Part shown: positions 36,651 to 44,612 of the stretch, piece after piece | Layout: the number at the start of each line of letters is the position of its first letter | How positions within the stretch are numbered: position 1 is the stretch's first letter | NCBI RefSeq assembly: GCF_900112225.1 | Contig: NZ_FOLD01000021.1 | Span: 33,467 to 97,466 of the forward strand | DNA: 64,000 nucleotides | Direction: 5' to 3' | Source of the DNA: Massilia yuzhufengensis | GTDB taxonomy: Bacteria; Pseudomonadota; Gammaproteobacteria; Burkholderiales; Burkholderiaceae_D | The notes under the pieces: model-generated | Seen by the model: the letters and a program-made list of their open reading frames with translations, nothing else | Databases searched by the model: none | Told to the model about the DNA's origin: nothing | Position numbers and translations under genes: made by a program

Positions 36651-36938
36651 GTGGACATCTGCGAACTGTTGAGAGAACCTCACGCCCATATGTTCATTCC
36701 TAAAACCGAAGCGGAAGTACGCGCGACACTTTCAGAGTCTCTCAAGCGGCACAGGGCGCTTAGAAAACTGTCGCAGGAAGACCTCGCAACCGTCGCCGGC
36801 GTGAATCGCACTTTTGTAAGTCAAATCGAGAGGCAACAGAAGAACGTCTCAATCGATAGCTTAAGGCGTTTAGCCAACGCTCTTCAGTGTGAGGTATATC
36901 ATCTCCTCGGTGGGCCAACGCAAGTCGATGAAGAGTGA
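36651..36938 (+). CDS. XRE-family HTH regulator
   Basis: 95 aa from a GTG at 36651; the ATG at 36690 (82 aa) is an equally possible start. A canonical HTH_3 domain: ATLSESLKRHRALRKLSQEDLATVAGVNRTFVSQIERQQKNVSIDSLRRLANALQC. It is divergent from the 213-aa, 134-aa and HAD genes, with an iteron operator between. It probably represses the module. A fragment of a second copy survives at 46797-46905. Confidence 0.85.
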   Translation: MDICELLREPHAHMFIPKTEAEVRATLSESLKRHRALRKLSQEDLATVAGVNRTFVSQIERQQKNVSIDSLRRLANALQCEVYHLLGGPTQVDEE

Positions 36939-37063
36939 CCTGGCGAGCCTCGGTGCCCATCGCACTGCTAAGTGAACGGACGTTTGTGGTTGTACTGAGG
37001 TTGTGGTGAACTGAAACCAATGCGCCCGGCGGGGACTCGGGAGCAATTGGTTCACTTGAACGT

Positions 37064-37858
37064 CTATATTGACTTTGCAACCATACCCATGGCGACGGCA
37101 AGGCAGACAAAAGCAAAAGCAACTCTCAGGTGAGACGGCGCCAATCGTGATGAAAGTAGCGTGCCCATCCCCATTCCCAGCACGGCTCCCCCAGTAAAAG
37201 GCAGACCCACACCCAAGTTGAACTTCCCGGCCGATACACTGGTGGCCACGCCTGCAAGGGAGATGAGAGCAATCACTGCCAGAGTAGTAGCAACAACAGA
37301 CCGGGCCTCAAGGTCGGTGTAGCGCTGCAATGCCGGCACCATCACAAAACCGCCTCCTACTCCAAGCAGTCCGGAGAGAACCCCAGCGATACCACCGAAC
37401 AGTACAAGCGCACGGGCACATTTAGAAGTCCAGATGAATCGGCCGCTCTCGGTGCTCCGGATGCAAGGACGCTGTGTGTTCTCTACATCCACTCGGGAAG
37501 AATTTTGTCCAAGGCCTTTGAGGCTGTTATAGGCAACCCACACCAGAACCCCAGCAAATATGATGCTCAGCACTTTTGTATCTAGCCGGTGCGCTAACCA
37601 TACCCCAAGGGGCGTCAGCACGATGCCGCTAACGGCAATCAGCATGGCGGCCCTGTAGCGAACAATCTTCGCCCGCAGCCCAACGATGGCGCCAACGGCC
37701 GCCGCGGTTCCCACAGCAAGCAACCCAACAGGCCCTGCTTGGCTCACTGTTAGATGAAGACCGAATACCAGCATCGGGACAGCCAGAATGCCTCCCCCAG
37801 CGCCGGTTAGCCCCATGATGATGCCAACGAGAAGCCCCAGTGCGACCGTTAGTAGCAT
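37064..37858 (-). CDS. TauE/SafE-family sulfite/sulfur exporter
   Basis: 264 aa, eight or so membrane helices, with paired repeats GLTGAGGGILAVPML and GLLGVGGGFVMVPAL that define TauE/SafE permeases. These export sulfite or organosulfonates. It ends the minus-strand sulfur operon headed by a BigR-like regulator. Start and upstream stop overlap by one base (TGATG). Confidence 0.9.
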   Translation of the reverse strand: MLLTVALGLLVGIIMGLTGAGGGILAVPMLVFGLHLTVSQAGPVGLLAVGTAAAVGAIVGLRAKIVRYRAAMLIAVSGIVLTPLGVWLAHRLDTKVLSIIFAGVLVWVAYNSLKGLGQNSSRVDVENTQRPCIRSTESGRFIWTSKCARALVLFGGIAGVLSGLLGVGGGFVMVPALQRYTDLEARSVVATTLAVIALISLAGVATSVSAGKFNLGVGLPFTGGAVLGMGMGTLLSSRLAPSHLRVAFAFVCLAVAMGMVAKSI

Positions 37859-38307
37859 CAGCCGCGCTCCAGCCCGGCCTGCACTGCAACCTTGGATTTA
37901 GCTCGCTCTAGGATTTCAAATGCGGCCATGCCAGCAAGCATTGCGATGCAGAACACAACAGGCTTGGCTCCTCCATACGCAAGCGAAACCAAGGCAGGCC
38001 CCGGACAAAATCCCGCCAGGCCCCAGCCCACACCGAAGGTTAGGCCGCCGACTACTAGCCGGCGGTCAATCTTGGTAGAGGTTGGGAGCGAAATGGTATT
38101 GCCCAGGACTGACTTCGGTCGCTTCAGTATGAAGGGGAAGGCCAGCGCACCGACCAGCAACGCCCCGCCCATAACGAAAGCGAGTGAGGGGTCCCATGCT
38201 CCCGCCAGGTCTAAAAAACCGAGGACCTTAGACGGGTCCGTCATGCCTGATGCAATTAGGCCTAATCCAAACAGCAAACCGGCCAACAACGCGCTTACTG
38301 ATTTCAT
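37858..38307 (-). CDS. YeeE/YedE-family half-transporter (C-half type)
   Basis: 149 aa from the ATG at 38307. Four membrane helices with GLIASGMTDPSKVLGFLDL and the Cys motif VGWGLAGFCPGPALV. Together with the next upstream gene it corresponds to a split YeeE/YedE protein, a family that carries thiosulfate or persulfide-type sulfur (TsuA, PmpAB). The Cys in the FCPGP motif is the presumed relay residue. Confidence 0.88.
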   Translation of the reverse strand: MKSVSALLAGLLFGLGLIASGMTDPSKVLGFLDLAGAWDPSLAFVMGGALLVGALAFPFILKRPKSVLGNTISLPTSTKIDRRLVVGGLTFGVGWGLAGFCPGPALVSLAYGGAKPVVFCIAMLAGMAAFEILERAKSKVAVQAGLERG

Positions 38308-38317
38308 TTTAGGCTCC

Positions 38318-38749
38318 TCATCCAAGCAAATGGCGAACGACATAAACGGTGACGAAACCAGCGAACATGAACGCGACAGTTGCCGCTAATGACCGCGGCG
38401 ACCGTCGAGAAAGGCCGCAAATACCGTGTCCACTTGTGCAACCTGAGCCATACCGGGTACCCAAGCCGACGAGCAGGCCGGCAATGATAAGAGTCCAGTA
38501 GCCTGCATCGATTTGCACCGCTGGCAGCCTCGCTACGAGAGCGAACACGAGCGGCGAAATCACCAACCCTGCAACGAAGGCAAAGCGCCAAGAAACATCG
38601 CCTCGCTGTGGACGCAAGAGTCCCCCAACGATGCCGCTGATACCGGCAATTCGTCCGTTGAGCATCAACAATAACGCGCTCGCAAGTCCGATTACGATGC
38701 CTCCACCGAGCGACGTCCAGGGCGTAAAGTGAGTCCAGTCGATAGTCAT
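38318..38749 (-). CDS. YeeE/YedE-family half-transporter (N-half type)
   Basis: 143 aa with four membrane helices: [25 protein letters not shown] and the Cys motif [24 protein letters not shown]. This is the matching first half of the split YeeE/YedE pair. It overlaps the regulator's stop by 4 bp, so regulator and transporters form one unit. Confidence 0.88.
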   Translation of the reverse strand: MTIDWTHFTPWTSLGGGIVIGLASALLLMLNGRIAGISGIVGGLLRPQRGDVSWRFAFVAGLVISPLVFALVARLPAVQIDAGYWTLIIAGLLVGLGTRYGSGCTSGHGICGLSRRSPRSLAATVAFMFAGFVTVYVVRHLLG

Positions 38750-39084
38750 TTTTCGTCTCCCGTCTTGGGGCAGTACAGTTGATACAGCACCTGCAGCACA
38801 GCTAGAGCCTCAGCACTCGCGATGCTGTAGAAGATTTGCTTTCCTTCGCGGCGGGTACACACCAACTCCTCAGCACGCAGAACTGTTAATTGCTGCGAAA
38901 GCGTTGGCTGGCGTATGCCAGTCATGGCTTCTAGTTCGCTTACAGCAAACTCGCCCTGTGTCATCTGGCACAGCAAGAGCAGGCGGTCTGGGTTGGACAG
39001 AACCTTAAGCAGGTTGCACGCCGCCCCAGCTGCAGCGCGGAGTTGGACCAAGTCAATCGTTGGTGTCGCCATGTTTGAATCCAT
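38746..39084 (-). CDS. bigR: ArsR-family persulfide-sensing repressor (BigR/SqrR type)
   Basis: 112 aa (an internal ATG at 39072 is possible). Winged helix [18 protein letters not shown]...[29 protein letters not shown]. The Cys in LLLLCQM and that in YQLYCPK near the C-terminus match the pair that forms a tetrasulfide in BigR/SqrR sensors. An AT-rich palindrome lies just upstream. It divides the sulfur genes into two divergent arms, and both are likely derepressed by persulfide. Confidence 0.85.
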   Translation of the reverse strand: MDSNMATPTIDLVQLRAAAGAACNLLKVLSNPDRLLLLCQMTQGEFAVSELEAMTGIRQPTLSQQLTVLRAEELVCTRREGKQIFYSIASAEALAVLQVLYQLYCPKTGDEK

Positions 39085-39110
39085 TCGAGAGATAAGCTTC
39101 AGACCAAACT

Positions 39111-39139
39111 ATATCACAATATAATATATTGTGTGATAT
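39111..39139. promoter_or_regulatory. BigR-type AT-rich palindromic operator
   Basis: ATATCACAAT at 39111-39120 mirrors ATTGTGTGATAT at 39127-39138 imperfectly, in an otherwise AT-only core. It is placed between the divergent regulator and persulfide dioxygenase genes, as the operator of BigR-controlled operons is. Confidence 0.65.
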
Positions 39140-39186
39140 ATTGAAGTTGACTGTCCTTTAGTTCAACATCCACCCAAGGAGCCATC

Positions 39187-39936
39187 ATGATATTCAGGCA
39201 ACTCTATGAGCCGCTGTCGAGCACCTACACTTATCTTCTTGGTGACGAAGACACTGGCCAAGCCATCCTCATCGACCCGGTCATAGCAACGATGCATCGT
39301 GATTTGGCAGAAGTGCACCGGCTCGGCCTGACACTGGCCTACACCGTCGACACCCACATACATGCTGACCACGTTACCGCGGCGCTTGAAATGAAACGAA
39401 CCGTCGGCAGCAAAATCGCTGCTCCCGCTTGGGACAGGTTGCCTTGCGTCGACTTTGGCATCGAAGAGGGAACAACTTTTCAAGTTGACGGCATCAGCCT
39501 GCGACCTCTTCACACCCCAGGTCATACTGATGGCCACTTTGCATTTCTCTCCGCAGGCAGGGTCTTCACAGGTGACGCCCTGCTCATCGACGGCTGCGGC
39601 AGAACAGATTTCCAGAACGGTAGCGCCGACGCTCTGTACAAGAGCGTGCGTGAGAAATTGTTCTCCCTTCCGGACGAAACCCTGGTCTATCCAGCTCATG
39701 ACTACAAAGAGCGTTTTGTTTCATCCATCGCTCAAGAAAAGGCGCGCAACCCAAGGCTGGGAGGAGACAGGACTCTTGATGAATTCAAGACCATCATGGC
39801 GAGCTTGAACCTACCTTACCCCAAGTTCATTGACTATGCCGTGCCAGGCAACCGTCAATGCGGTGTTTGCCCACCCAACTTACCCGAGAACCTCGCCCAG
39901 TATTGCCAGCAGATGTCAGCTAGCCCTCAAGGCTAA
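39187..39936 (+). CDS. blh: Persulfide dioxygenase (ETHE1/Blh-type metallo-beta-lactamase fold)
   Basis: 249 aa. Metal motif THIHADHV, then PLHTPGHTDGH, DALLIDGCGRTDF and YPAHDY: the iron-binding mono-His set of persulfide dioxygenases. It oxidises glutathione persulfide to sulfite, which the TauE/SafE exporter can then remove. In Xylella and Agrobacterium BigR controls a blh gene that fuses this domain to a DUF442 domain; here the two are separate, neighbouring genes. Confidence 0.9.
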   Translation: MIFRQLYEPLSSTYTYLLGDEDTGQAILIDPVIATMHRDLAEVHRLGLTLAYTVDTHIHADHVTAALEMKRTVGSKIAAPAWDRLPCVDFGIEEGTTFQVDGISLRPLHTPGHTDGHFAFLSAGRVFTGDALLIDGCGRTDFQNGSADALYKSVREKLFSLPDETLVYPAHDYKERFVSSIAQEKARNPRLGGDRTLDEFKTIMASLNLPYPKFIDYAVPGNRQCGVCPPNLPENLAQYCQQMSASPQG

Positions 39937-39961
39937 GCGAACTACAACCGCGGAGAACGAC

Positions 39962-40390
39962 ATGGAAAATTTCAAGCAAATTGAAGACGGTATATTCTTA
40001 GGCCCTCAGCCGAGCGAAGGTGACTTGGCAGAGGCTAAGCGACAAGGAATCGCGACAGTGATTGACCTACGCTTGCCATCTGAGACGGCAACGCCGAATG
40101 CGAACCTAGTGCGAATGCACGAGCTCAATTATGTGAACGTACCAGTCGACAAAGCAGCTCTGTCTACAAGCCAAATTGCTTCTCTTGAGCGAGCCATTGC
40201 TCAGACAAATAGACCACACCTGGTTCACTGCGCTACCGGCGCAAGAGGCGCTCTTTTGCTTGCCCTTAGTCGAGCCAAACAACAGGGTTGGACTGCCGAG
40301 CGCACACTTGAGGAAGCTGCATCTATGGGCTTTAATCTGCAGGGTTCAGAGGCGTTTGTGCAGTTCGTGAAAGAGGAACGGAAGGCATGA
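39962..40390 (+). CDS. DUF442 phosphatase-fold/sulfur-transferase protein
   Basis: 142 aa from the ATG at 39962, 25 bp after the dioxygenase. It begins NFKQIEDGIFLGPQPSEGDLAEAKRQGIATVIDLR and has the active loop HCATGARGALL, the DUF442 (dual-specificity phosphatase-like) pattern seen in the N-terminal half of Blh. In sulfide oxidation this domain is thought to move sulfur between carriers. It closes the plus-strand arm of the sulfur cluster. Confidence 0.85.
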   Translation: MENFKQIEDGIFLGPQPSEGDLAEAKRQGIATVIDLRLPSETATPNANLVRMHELNYVNVPVDKAALSTSQIASLERAIAQTNRPHLVHCATGARGALLLALSRAKQQGWTAERTLEEAASMGFNLQGSEAFVQFVKEERKA

Positions 40391-40518
40391 GCCTCGCGTA
40401 TGTATGGCGCCTGCTGAGCGGCATGGCTGAAAGGTAGTCCCCGCCTTCGAACCTTTTGCTGGTCCCCTACCATTCAACTGCCTAGACATGTCCGACAGGA
40501 GGAGCAGCCTGGCGACAA

Positions 40519-40526
40519 AGCATTTT
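40519..40526 (+). repeat. Target-site duplication, left copy
   Basis: AGCATTTT, immediately outside the left inverted repeat; repeated exactly at 42275-42282 on the other side. Confidence 0.85.
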
Positions 40527-40549
40527 GGGTATTCGGATTAGTCGGTTGA
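40527..40549 (+). repeat. Left terminal inverted repeat of the TnpB unit
   Basis: Begins GGGTATTCGGATTAGT. It contains the tnpB stop codon (40538-40540), so the coding sequence runs into the terminus. Confidence 0.85.
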
Positions 40550-42196
40550 TACTGCTAATGCAGGCGAGCCTGCTTCGGTAGTCACTAACCAAGTAATCTT
40601 CTCGTACAGACATGCGTCGCTAACCCTGTCGAGGGTAAGTGTGAACTCCTGTAGAACTTTACGTGCAGCGCCGCACTTACCAGCGCTGCGCTTTTCGTTC
40701 ATGAGTACGGCAATGCCCGTACACGCCCTCCAAACGAGGCGCGAATGCAATGTTGAGCCTGGCGAAGCCTCGAGAAGGCCAGTGCGCAAGCGTACTAGCC
40801 ATTCCCGAAGGGCCGAGACCCACCGCTCATGACGGCTACCTGTCGACGTGGGTGCTCCCGCCGCGGAACGTCCGCGCTGGTTCTTTGCCGCATTCACGTC
40901 AGCATGTGCTAGGTAGCCACATGATAGACAGCCAAAGCTGTTTCCCTTGCGATTTGCACGATGCACAAAACCGCAAGAGGAACACATCTGACTGGTATAG
41001 GCCGCCTCGACTTCGGTGACCTTGAATTCTTTGAGCTCGCTCCAGCTCTTGATGCACTGCTTGAACACTGCTTGGCCGAAGCCACGCAGCAGACGATTCA
41101 TGCGACGACCCAAACCACTATTCTCAGCGACGAAATTAAGCTTTTCGAGGATAACTTCTTCAGGACTATGGGCTTGCAACAGCGAGCGCACCCAGCGCTG
41201 GACGTTATTCTTGATGTAGCGGCGGATACGAACTGCAAGGCGCCGATAGCGTGCACAGTCAGTCAGGCGAACAATGCCAGCGTTCTGCAGACCTTTGGTT
41301 GTGGCCTGAAGCTGGCGGTCATATCGACCTAGAGTATCAATGAAATTTTCGCCGCGGATATCCCCTTCCGATGAGGCAAGGAAGTTTCGCAAGCCAAGGT
41401 CTAGCGCAAGCAGTGGGACGCCAGGACGGTGCCAGCGCTCAGTTGGCACGTCGCGGACTATGTCAAGATATAGAGCTCCGTCTTTGGTTCGCAGCGTGAG
41501 CGTTTTTGCCACTATACCCCCGGCGGCCGCAAAGTAGGCATGTGGCTCAACTGGCACACGTATGCGTTTGCCTCGCTCAAGCGTTGACAACGTGACCCAA
41601 TAACCAAAGTGACGATGCTTCGTGTCTTTGACCGCCTCGAACTTTGCACTGAGCTGGTTGAACTGAAGAGGAAGCCCGTCTGGGTCAGGAAGGTCGTACC
41701 TTTTAACGTAGTTGTCGAACCAGCGACGTGTAATCCTAGTTGCAGCTTGACTGATGGAAGTCGGCCCCGTGCCAGTTCTGAGTGTGGCATTTTGGTTGGC
41801 GTTGGTGGCGTTCCACAACTGGCATGCATTAATCCACATCACTTCGTGGCGCAACACGGAGTCCGAAATGCTGCGCGATAGCCGGCGTCCTCGATTCGAC
41901 AAATTCGAAGCCCAGCCCTGCGCTTGGCCGGCTAGAGCGCGCAGCATCAAGTCCTTTTGAGAGGTGACAAGCCTCGTCTGAGGGAAAGTTGAAGTCTGGC
42001 CGGAGCATCGTAATTTCGGGTTGAAAACGCCAGTGCGCCAGAACGGTAACCAGTACCAATTGAACGCCGGGCGCAGCGTCCGTTTCCATTCCGCAGCAAC
42101 ACCTTCCAAGACATTACGTTTGGTCTGGTTGAGCTCGCGCGCTACCTTAAGAGCATAGCTGCGATGTACGGACTTGAGCGAAACGGTAGTGGGCAC
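40538..42196 (-). CDS. tnpB: TnpB-type RNA-guided nuclease (RuvC) with extended C-terminus
   Basis: 552 aa from a GTG at 42196. All nuclease parts appear intact: RuvC Asp266 (LALDLGLRNF), Glu351 (VILEKLNF), Asp433 (HADVNAAKN) and a Cys4 zinc ribbon (CSSC 405-408, CLSC 423-426). About 110 residues follow the last RuvC motif, where ordinary TnpB proteins (about 400 aa) end; that stretch reads to the end of the element and may overlap an omega-RNA. TnpB cuts DNA guided by an RNA from its own 3' end. No tnpA or serine recombinase accompanies it. It could be an active nuclease; the intact triad argues against a dead TldR-type repressor. Confidence 0.85.
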   Translation of the reverse strand: MPTTVSLKSVHRSYALKVARELNQTKRNVLEGVAAEWKRTLRPAFNWYWLPFWRTGVFNPKLRCSGQTSTFPQTRLVTSQKDLMLRALAGQAQGWASNLSNRGRRLSRSISDSVLRHEVMWINACQLWNATNANQNATLRTGTGPTSISQAATRITRRWFDNYVKRYDLPDPDGLPLQFNQLSAKFEAVKDTKHRHFGYWVTLSTLERGKRIRVPVEPHAYFAAAGGIVAKTLTLRTKDGALYLDIVRDVPTERWHRPGVPLLALDLGLRNFLASSEGDIRGENFIDTLGRYDRQLQATTKGLQNAGIVRLTDCARYRRLAVRIRRYIKNNVQRWVRSLLQAHSPEEVILEKLNFVAENSGLGRRMNRLLRGFGQAVFKQCIKSWSELKEFKVTEVEAAYTSQMCSSCGFVHRANRKGNSFGCLSCGYLAHADVNAAKNQRGRSAAGAPTSTGSRHERWVSALREWLVRLRTGLLEASPGSTLHSRLVWRACTGIAVLMNEKRSAGKCGAARKVLQEFTLTLDRVSDACLYEKITWLVTTEAGSPALAVSTD

Positions 42197-42251
42197 GGAG
42201 TAGACGGGTCATGAGCAAAACCTGTCTAGCACCTGCGTTTATACTTTTGAT

Positions 42252-42274
42252 TCAGCCAACTAATCCGAATAGCC
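42252..42274 (-). repeat. Right terminal inverted repeat of the TnpB unit
   Basis: Reads GGCTATTCGGATTAGTTGGC inward from 42274. Differences from the left repeat are at three positions only. Confidence 0.85.
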
Positions 42275-42282
42275 AGCATTTT
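42275..42282 (+). repeat. Target-site duplication, right copy
   Basis: AGCATTTT, identical to 40519-40526 and abutting the right inverted repeat. Confidence 0.85.
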
Positions 42283-42509
42283 TACGTCCAGTTCTGGCTT
42301 CCACCGTTCTCGCCCAACAGCTAGCGACAAATCAGCGGCAACCGGTGACCTCTAGGCCTTGGACGCAGGTCCCCGTCGCCCGGGCAACGGGACATCAGAA
42401 GCCAACGCATTCCTTGCCCGTTCCCGGCCCAGGCAAGAAACTGTGCTCGCTGGCCAGCGAATTTATCATGTGTCGCTATACATGTCAGGTCAACAATACA
42501 GGGACAGAC

Positions 42510-42734
42510 ATGCAAGACTTCTTAATCGACTTAGCGGCCGTCATCATCATCTGCTCGCCTATGGTCGCAGTCATCGCATTCGGCATTTACAAAGGGGACT
42601 TCTCAAGAGTTAGCAAACCTTCTTTGCCCCCGGACGAACTCGAGTTGCGTAGACGAGCGAACGAAACGATGCTCCGCCACGAACGGAGAGCATCGTACGA
42701 ACGTCGCCAAACCGAGGCTCAAGTGCGACAGTGA
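42510..42734 (+). CDS. Small single-pass membrane protein
   Basis: 74 aa from the ATG at 42510, preceded by AGGGACAG. A membrane segment (AAVIIICSPMVAVIAFGIY) is followed by a charged cytoplasmic tail rich in Arg/Glu (ELELRRRANETMLRHERRASYERRQ), probably a short coiled coil. Followed by a good intrinsic terminator, which supports it as a real gene. Function unknown. Confidence 0.55.
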   Translation: MQDFLIDLAAVIIICSPMVAVIAFGIYKGDFSRVSKPSLPPDELELRRRANETMLRHERRASYERRQTEAQVRQ

Positions 42735-42753
42735 ACTATTAGAGAAATGATTT

Positions 42754-42785
42754 AAGCCCCTTACGCAGCCGCCTAAGGGGCTTTG
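42754..42785 (+). terminator. Intrinsic terminator
   Basis: AAGCCCCTTA (42754-42763) pairs perfectly with TAAGGGGCTT (42774-42783), followed by a T-rich run. It ends the small membrane protein gene. Confidence 0.8.
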
Positions 42786-43042
42786 TTCTTGTGACGTTCA
42801 TATGCCTGCTGATGCGCCGTCCTACCGGCGCTAGGTCGAGCGCAGTGCAGCATGACACTCCGATACCGAAATGCTCTCACGCGCTGCTCTTTGTCTTAGT
42901 GGTCGGCCTTCTCGCTTTCATCGGTCCTGAAAATCGGACGCCGAGTCATGCAACAACACGGCGAACAATGCTTTGTTTGAATTCACAACAACGACAACCA
43001 TCGCCGTGAGACAATATCCTCAGAGAAACTTCCTCCCTTGCT

Positions 43043-44212
43043 ATGATTTCGTCCAACCACTTACGGAGGCTGAAGCCCGCGCCATTTTTCGTGATACCTG
43101 GCTTGGCTACAGAACTCGGCCAAGCTATTGCACGCATGTGCTGGACTTTAGTCTTCGCAGCCTACCTATACTTCAGTCAGCAATTTAGAGGAACTCCGCA
43201 GTATTCAGCAGCGTGTACGCTTGCGGTAATCCACTTTGTCTTCGCTGTCTCGGCTTGGCTTCTCATAAGAACAAAGGTTGGGGGTACTCCCCTGCGCTTT
43301 CTTACTATGACAGTAGACCAAGCGCTGTTTGCAACTACGCTCTACCTCACGGGCGAGATAGCAGCGCCGTTCGTTCTGATGCCCGTATTGCTGACGTTTG
43401 GAAGCGGGCTCCGATATGGCAGAACCTATGCTGTTTTATCCTCAACAATTAGCTCAGTGTTGACGTGCGCTGCACTGATGTATTCCCCTTACTGGGAACA
43501 ATATCCGACCATCCGCCTGGGGTTGGCTGTTGCGGCCATTGTGCTTCCGCTGTATCTCTTCCGCTTAACAGACGCGTTTGCTTTCGAAATGCGTACTGAC
43601 TCGCTGACGCAGTTACGAAACCGAATTGGCTTCGACGAACTCCTCAATGAGGTCTGTGAGAGTGCCATCTCTGCAGAGCACGAACGTGCTGTTGTCTTCA
43701 TCGATTTGGATGGCTTTAAAAAGATTAATGACGTGCAGGGGCACGACGGTGGCGACCTCGTACTCAAACACGTAGCGCATTGGCTGACCGTGGAGCTAGG
43801 GCCCTTAGGTACTCCTGCACGGTTCGGTGGCGATGAATTTGCTGTCATCGTGGGGACGCGATTCGTTCGCGAGGATTTGGAGGCAGCCCTTACACGATTC
43901 CTTAAGCGCGCAGAAGCTGTAGGCGAGCTTTTCGAGAGTCCACTTGGCGCCAGTATCGGTGTCTACTATCTCGAGCCGGCCTCCGCGATAACGTCCCGAT
44001 TTGCGTGCAAGGCTGCGGACCAATTGATGTACAGGGCAAAAAAGCTAGGCAAGAATCAGTTCGTCACCTCGACTAAACAAAACTTCTCCGCAGAAGGCCA
44101 CCTAGTTGACTTGCCTAGCCTGCCTAACGCGGGGAAGGAAACCGCTCTAGCTGCGGTTACGTCGGTGCCAGAAGACTGCAGCCTTGATAACCTAGTTCAG
44201 TTGCACCTGTAG
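43043..44212 (+). CDS. Membrane diguanylate cyclase (GGDEF)
   Basis: 389 aa. Six or so N-terminal membrane helices (about residues 30-175, a sensor-like domain reminiscent of that of RpfC) lead to a GGDEF domain: DSLTQLRNRIGFDELL, VVFIDLDGFKKINDVQGHDGGD and the intact RFGGDEFAV active site. No clear RxxD inhibitory site precedes it. It makes cyclic di-GMP from two GTP; the output is unknown. The C-terminal ~45 residues after the domain are unstructured. No partner gene is next to it. Confidence 0.92.
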   Translation: MISSNHLRRLKPAPFFVIPGLATELGQAIARMCWTLVFAAYLYFSQQFRGTPQYSAACTLAVIHFVFAVSAWLLIRTKVGGTPLRFLTMTVDQALFATTLYLTGEIAAPFVLMPVLLTFGSGLRYGRTYAVLSSTISSVLTCAALMYSPYWEQYPTIRLGLAVAAIVLPLYLFRLTDAFAFEMRTDSLTQLRNRIGFDELLNEVCESAISAEHERAVVFIDLDGFKKINDVQGHDGGDLVLKHVAHWLTVELGPLGTPARFGGDEFAVIVGTRFVREDLEAALTRFLKRAEAVGELFESPLGASIGVYYLEPASAITSRFACKAADQLMYRAKKLGKNQFVTSTKQNFSAEGHLVDLPSLPNAGKETALAAVTSVPEDCSLDNLVQLHL

Positions 44213-44612
44213 CGTCCCCACCTGCGACGGAGTAACGCTTCTACAAGCCCTAGTGAAAACGTACGTGTATCGAATTTCCTACGAAACGACTTTGCGGAGC
44301 GTGCCTACATCAGTCCAAACACCGCGCACAAACTAGAAATGGCGACATTGCAGTGCGCATACGAAAGTGCGCGCTAAACTTTCTTAGTGATTGGGCGACA
44401 TTTGCTGAAAATTCTTAGTTCCTGAGCGACAGTTGAAGGCGGATTCTGCATTTTCTTAGTGGCTCTGCGACCTTCGGTTGCGTGTGTACATCCGAAGCAG
44501 GCAGAACTCTCGCTGAAGGCTCAAAGCTGGCCTCGTCCGTTGCAGAGGGCCTGGCACGGGGCGCAGCATTATATTTAAAATCGATTTATAAGAACTCACA
44601 CTTGGAAATTTT
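44213..44612. other. 400-bp intergenic interval with terminus-like repeats
   Basis: Gene-free. It contains three spaced repeats at 44380-44475 (separate entry) and an AT-rich promoter-like segment (ATTATATTTAAAATCGATTTA near 44569) just before the 302-aa gene. Confidence 0.5.
44380..44475 (-). repeat. Three terminus-like repeats (TGTCGC n6 ACTAAGAA)
   Basis: On the minus strand: TGTCGCCCAATCACTAAGAA (44400-44381), TGTCGCTCAGGAACTAAGAA (44431-44412) and GGTCGCAGAGCCACTAAGAA (44472-44453). Common pattern (T/G)GTCGC, six variable bases, ACTAAGAA. A fourth, weaker GGCGACATT lies near 44340. Arrays of such 20-bp sites starting TGT are typical of transposase-binding ends (Tn7-like, IS21-like). Orientation places the outer side to the right. 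Confidence 0.6.

Larger units (their letters stand above)
40527..42274. mobile_element. TnpB-only mobile unit with terminal inverted repeats and 8-bp target duplication
   Basis: 1748 bp. The left terminus 40527-40549 and the reverse complement of the right terminus 42252-42274 agree at 20 of 23 positions; both share TATTCGGATTAGT and begin with GG. AGCATTTT flanks the unit on both sides with no gap. The only gene inside is a TnpB-type nuclease on the minus strand. IS200/IS605 and IS607 elements have neither terminal inverted repeats nor such duplications, so the movement must have been catalysed by a DDE-type enzyme in trans. The GG(C/G)TATTCGG-like termini plus 8-bp duplication most resemble the ISL3 family (inference from memory of that family). 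Confidence 0.85.

Noticed and set aside
40538..42196. Ordinary IS200/IS605 element
   Set aside because: No TnpA (Y1) or serine recombinase gene, and the unit has terminal inverted repeats and an 8-bp duplication, which those families lack.
40538..42196. Nuclease-dead TnpB (TldR-type transcription factor)
   Set aside because: Asp266, Glu351 and Asp433 and the zinc-ribbon Cys are all present.
44380..44475. Left end of the tnsABC transposon
   Set aside because: The sites point the wrong way: their TGT starts face right, towards the tns genes, and they do not match the repeats next to the tnsA-like gene.
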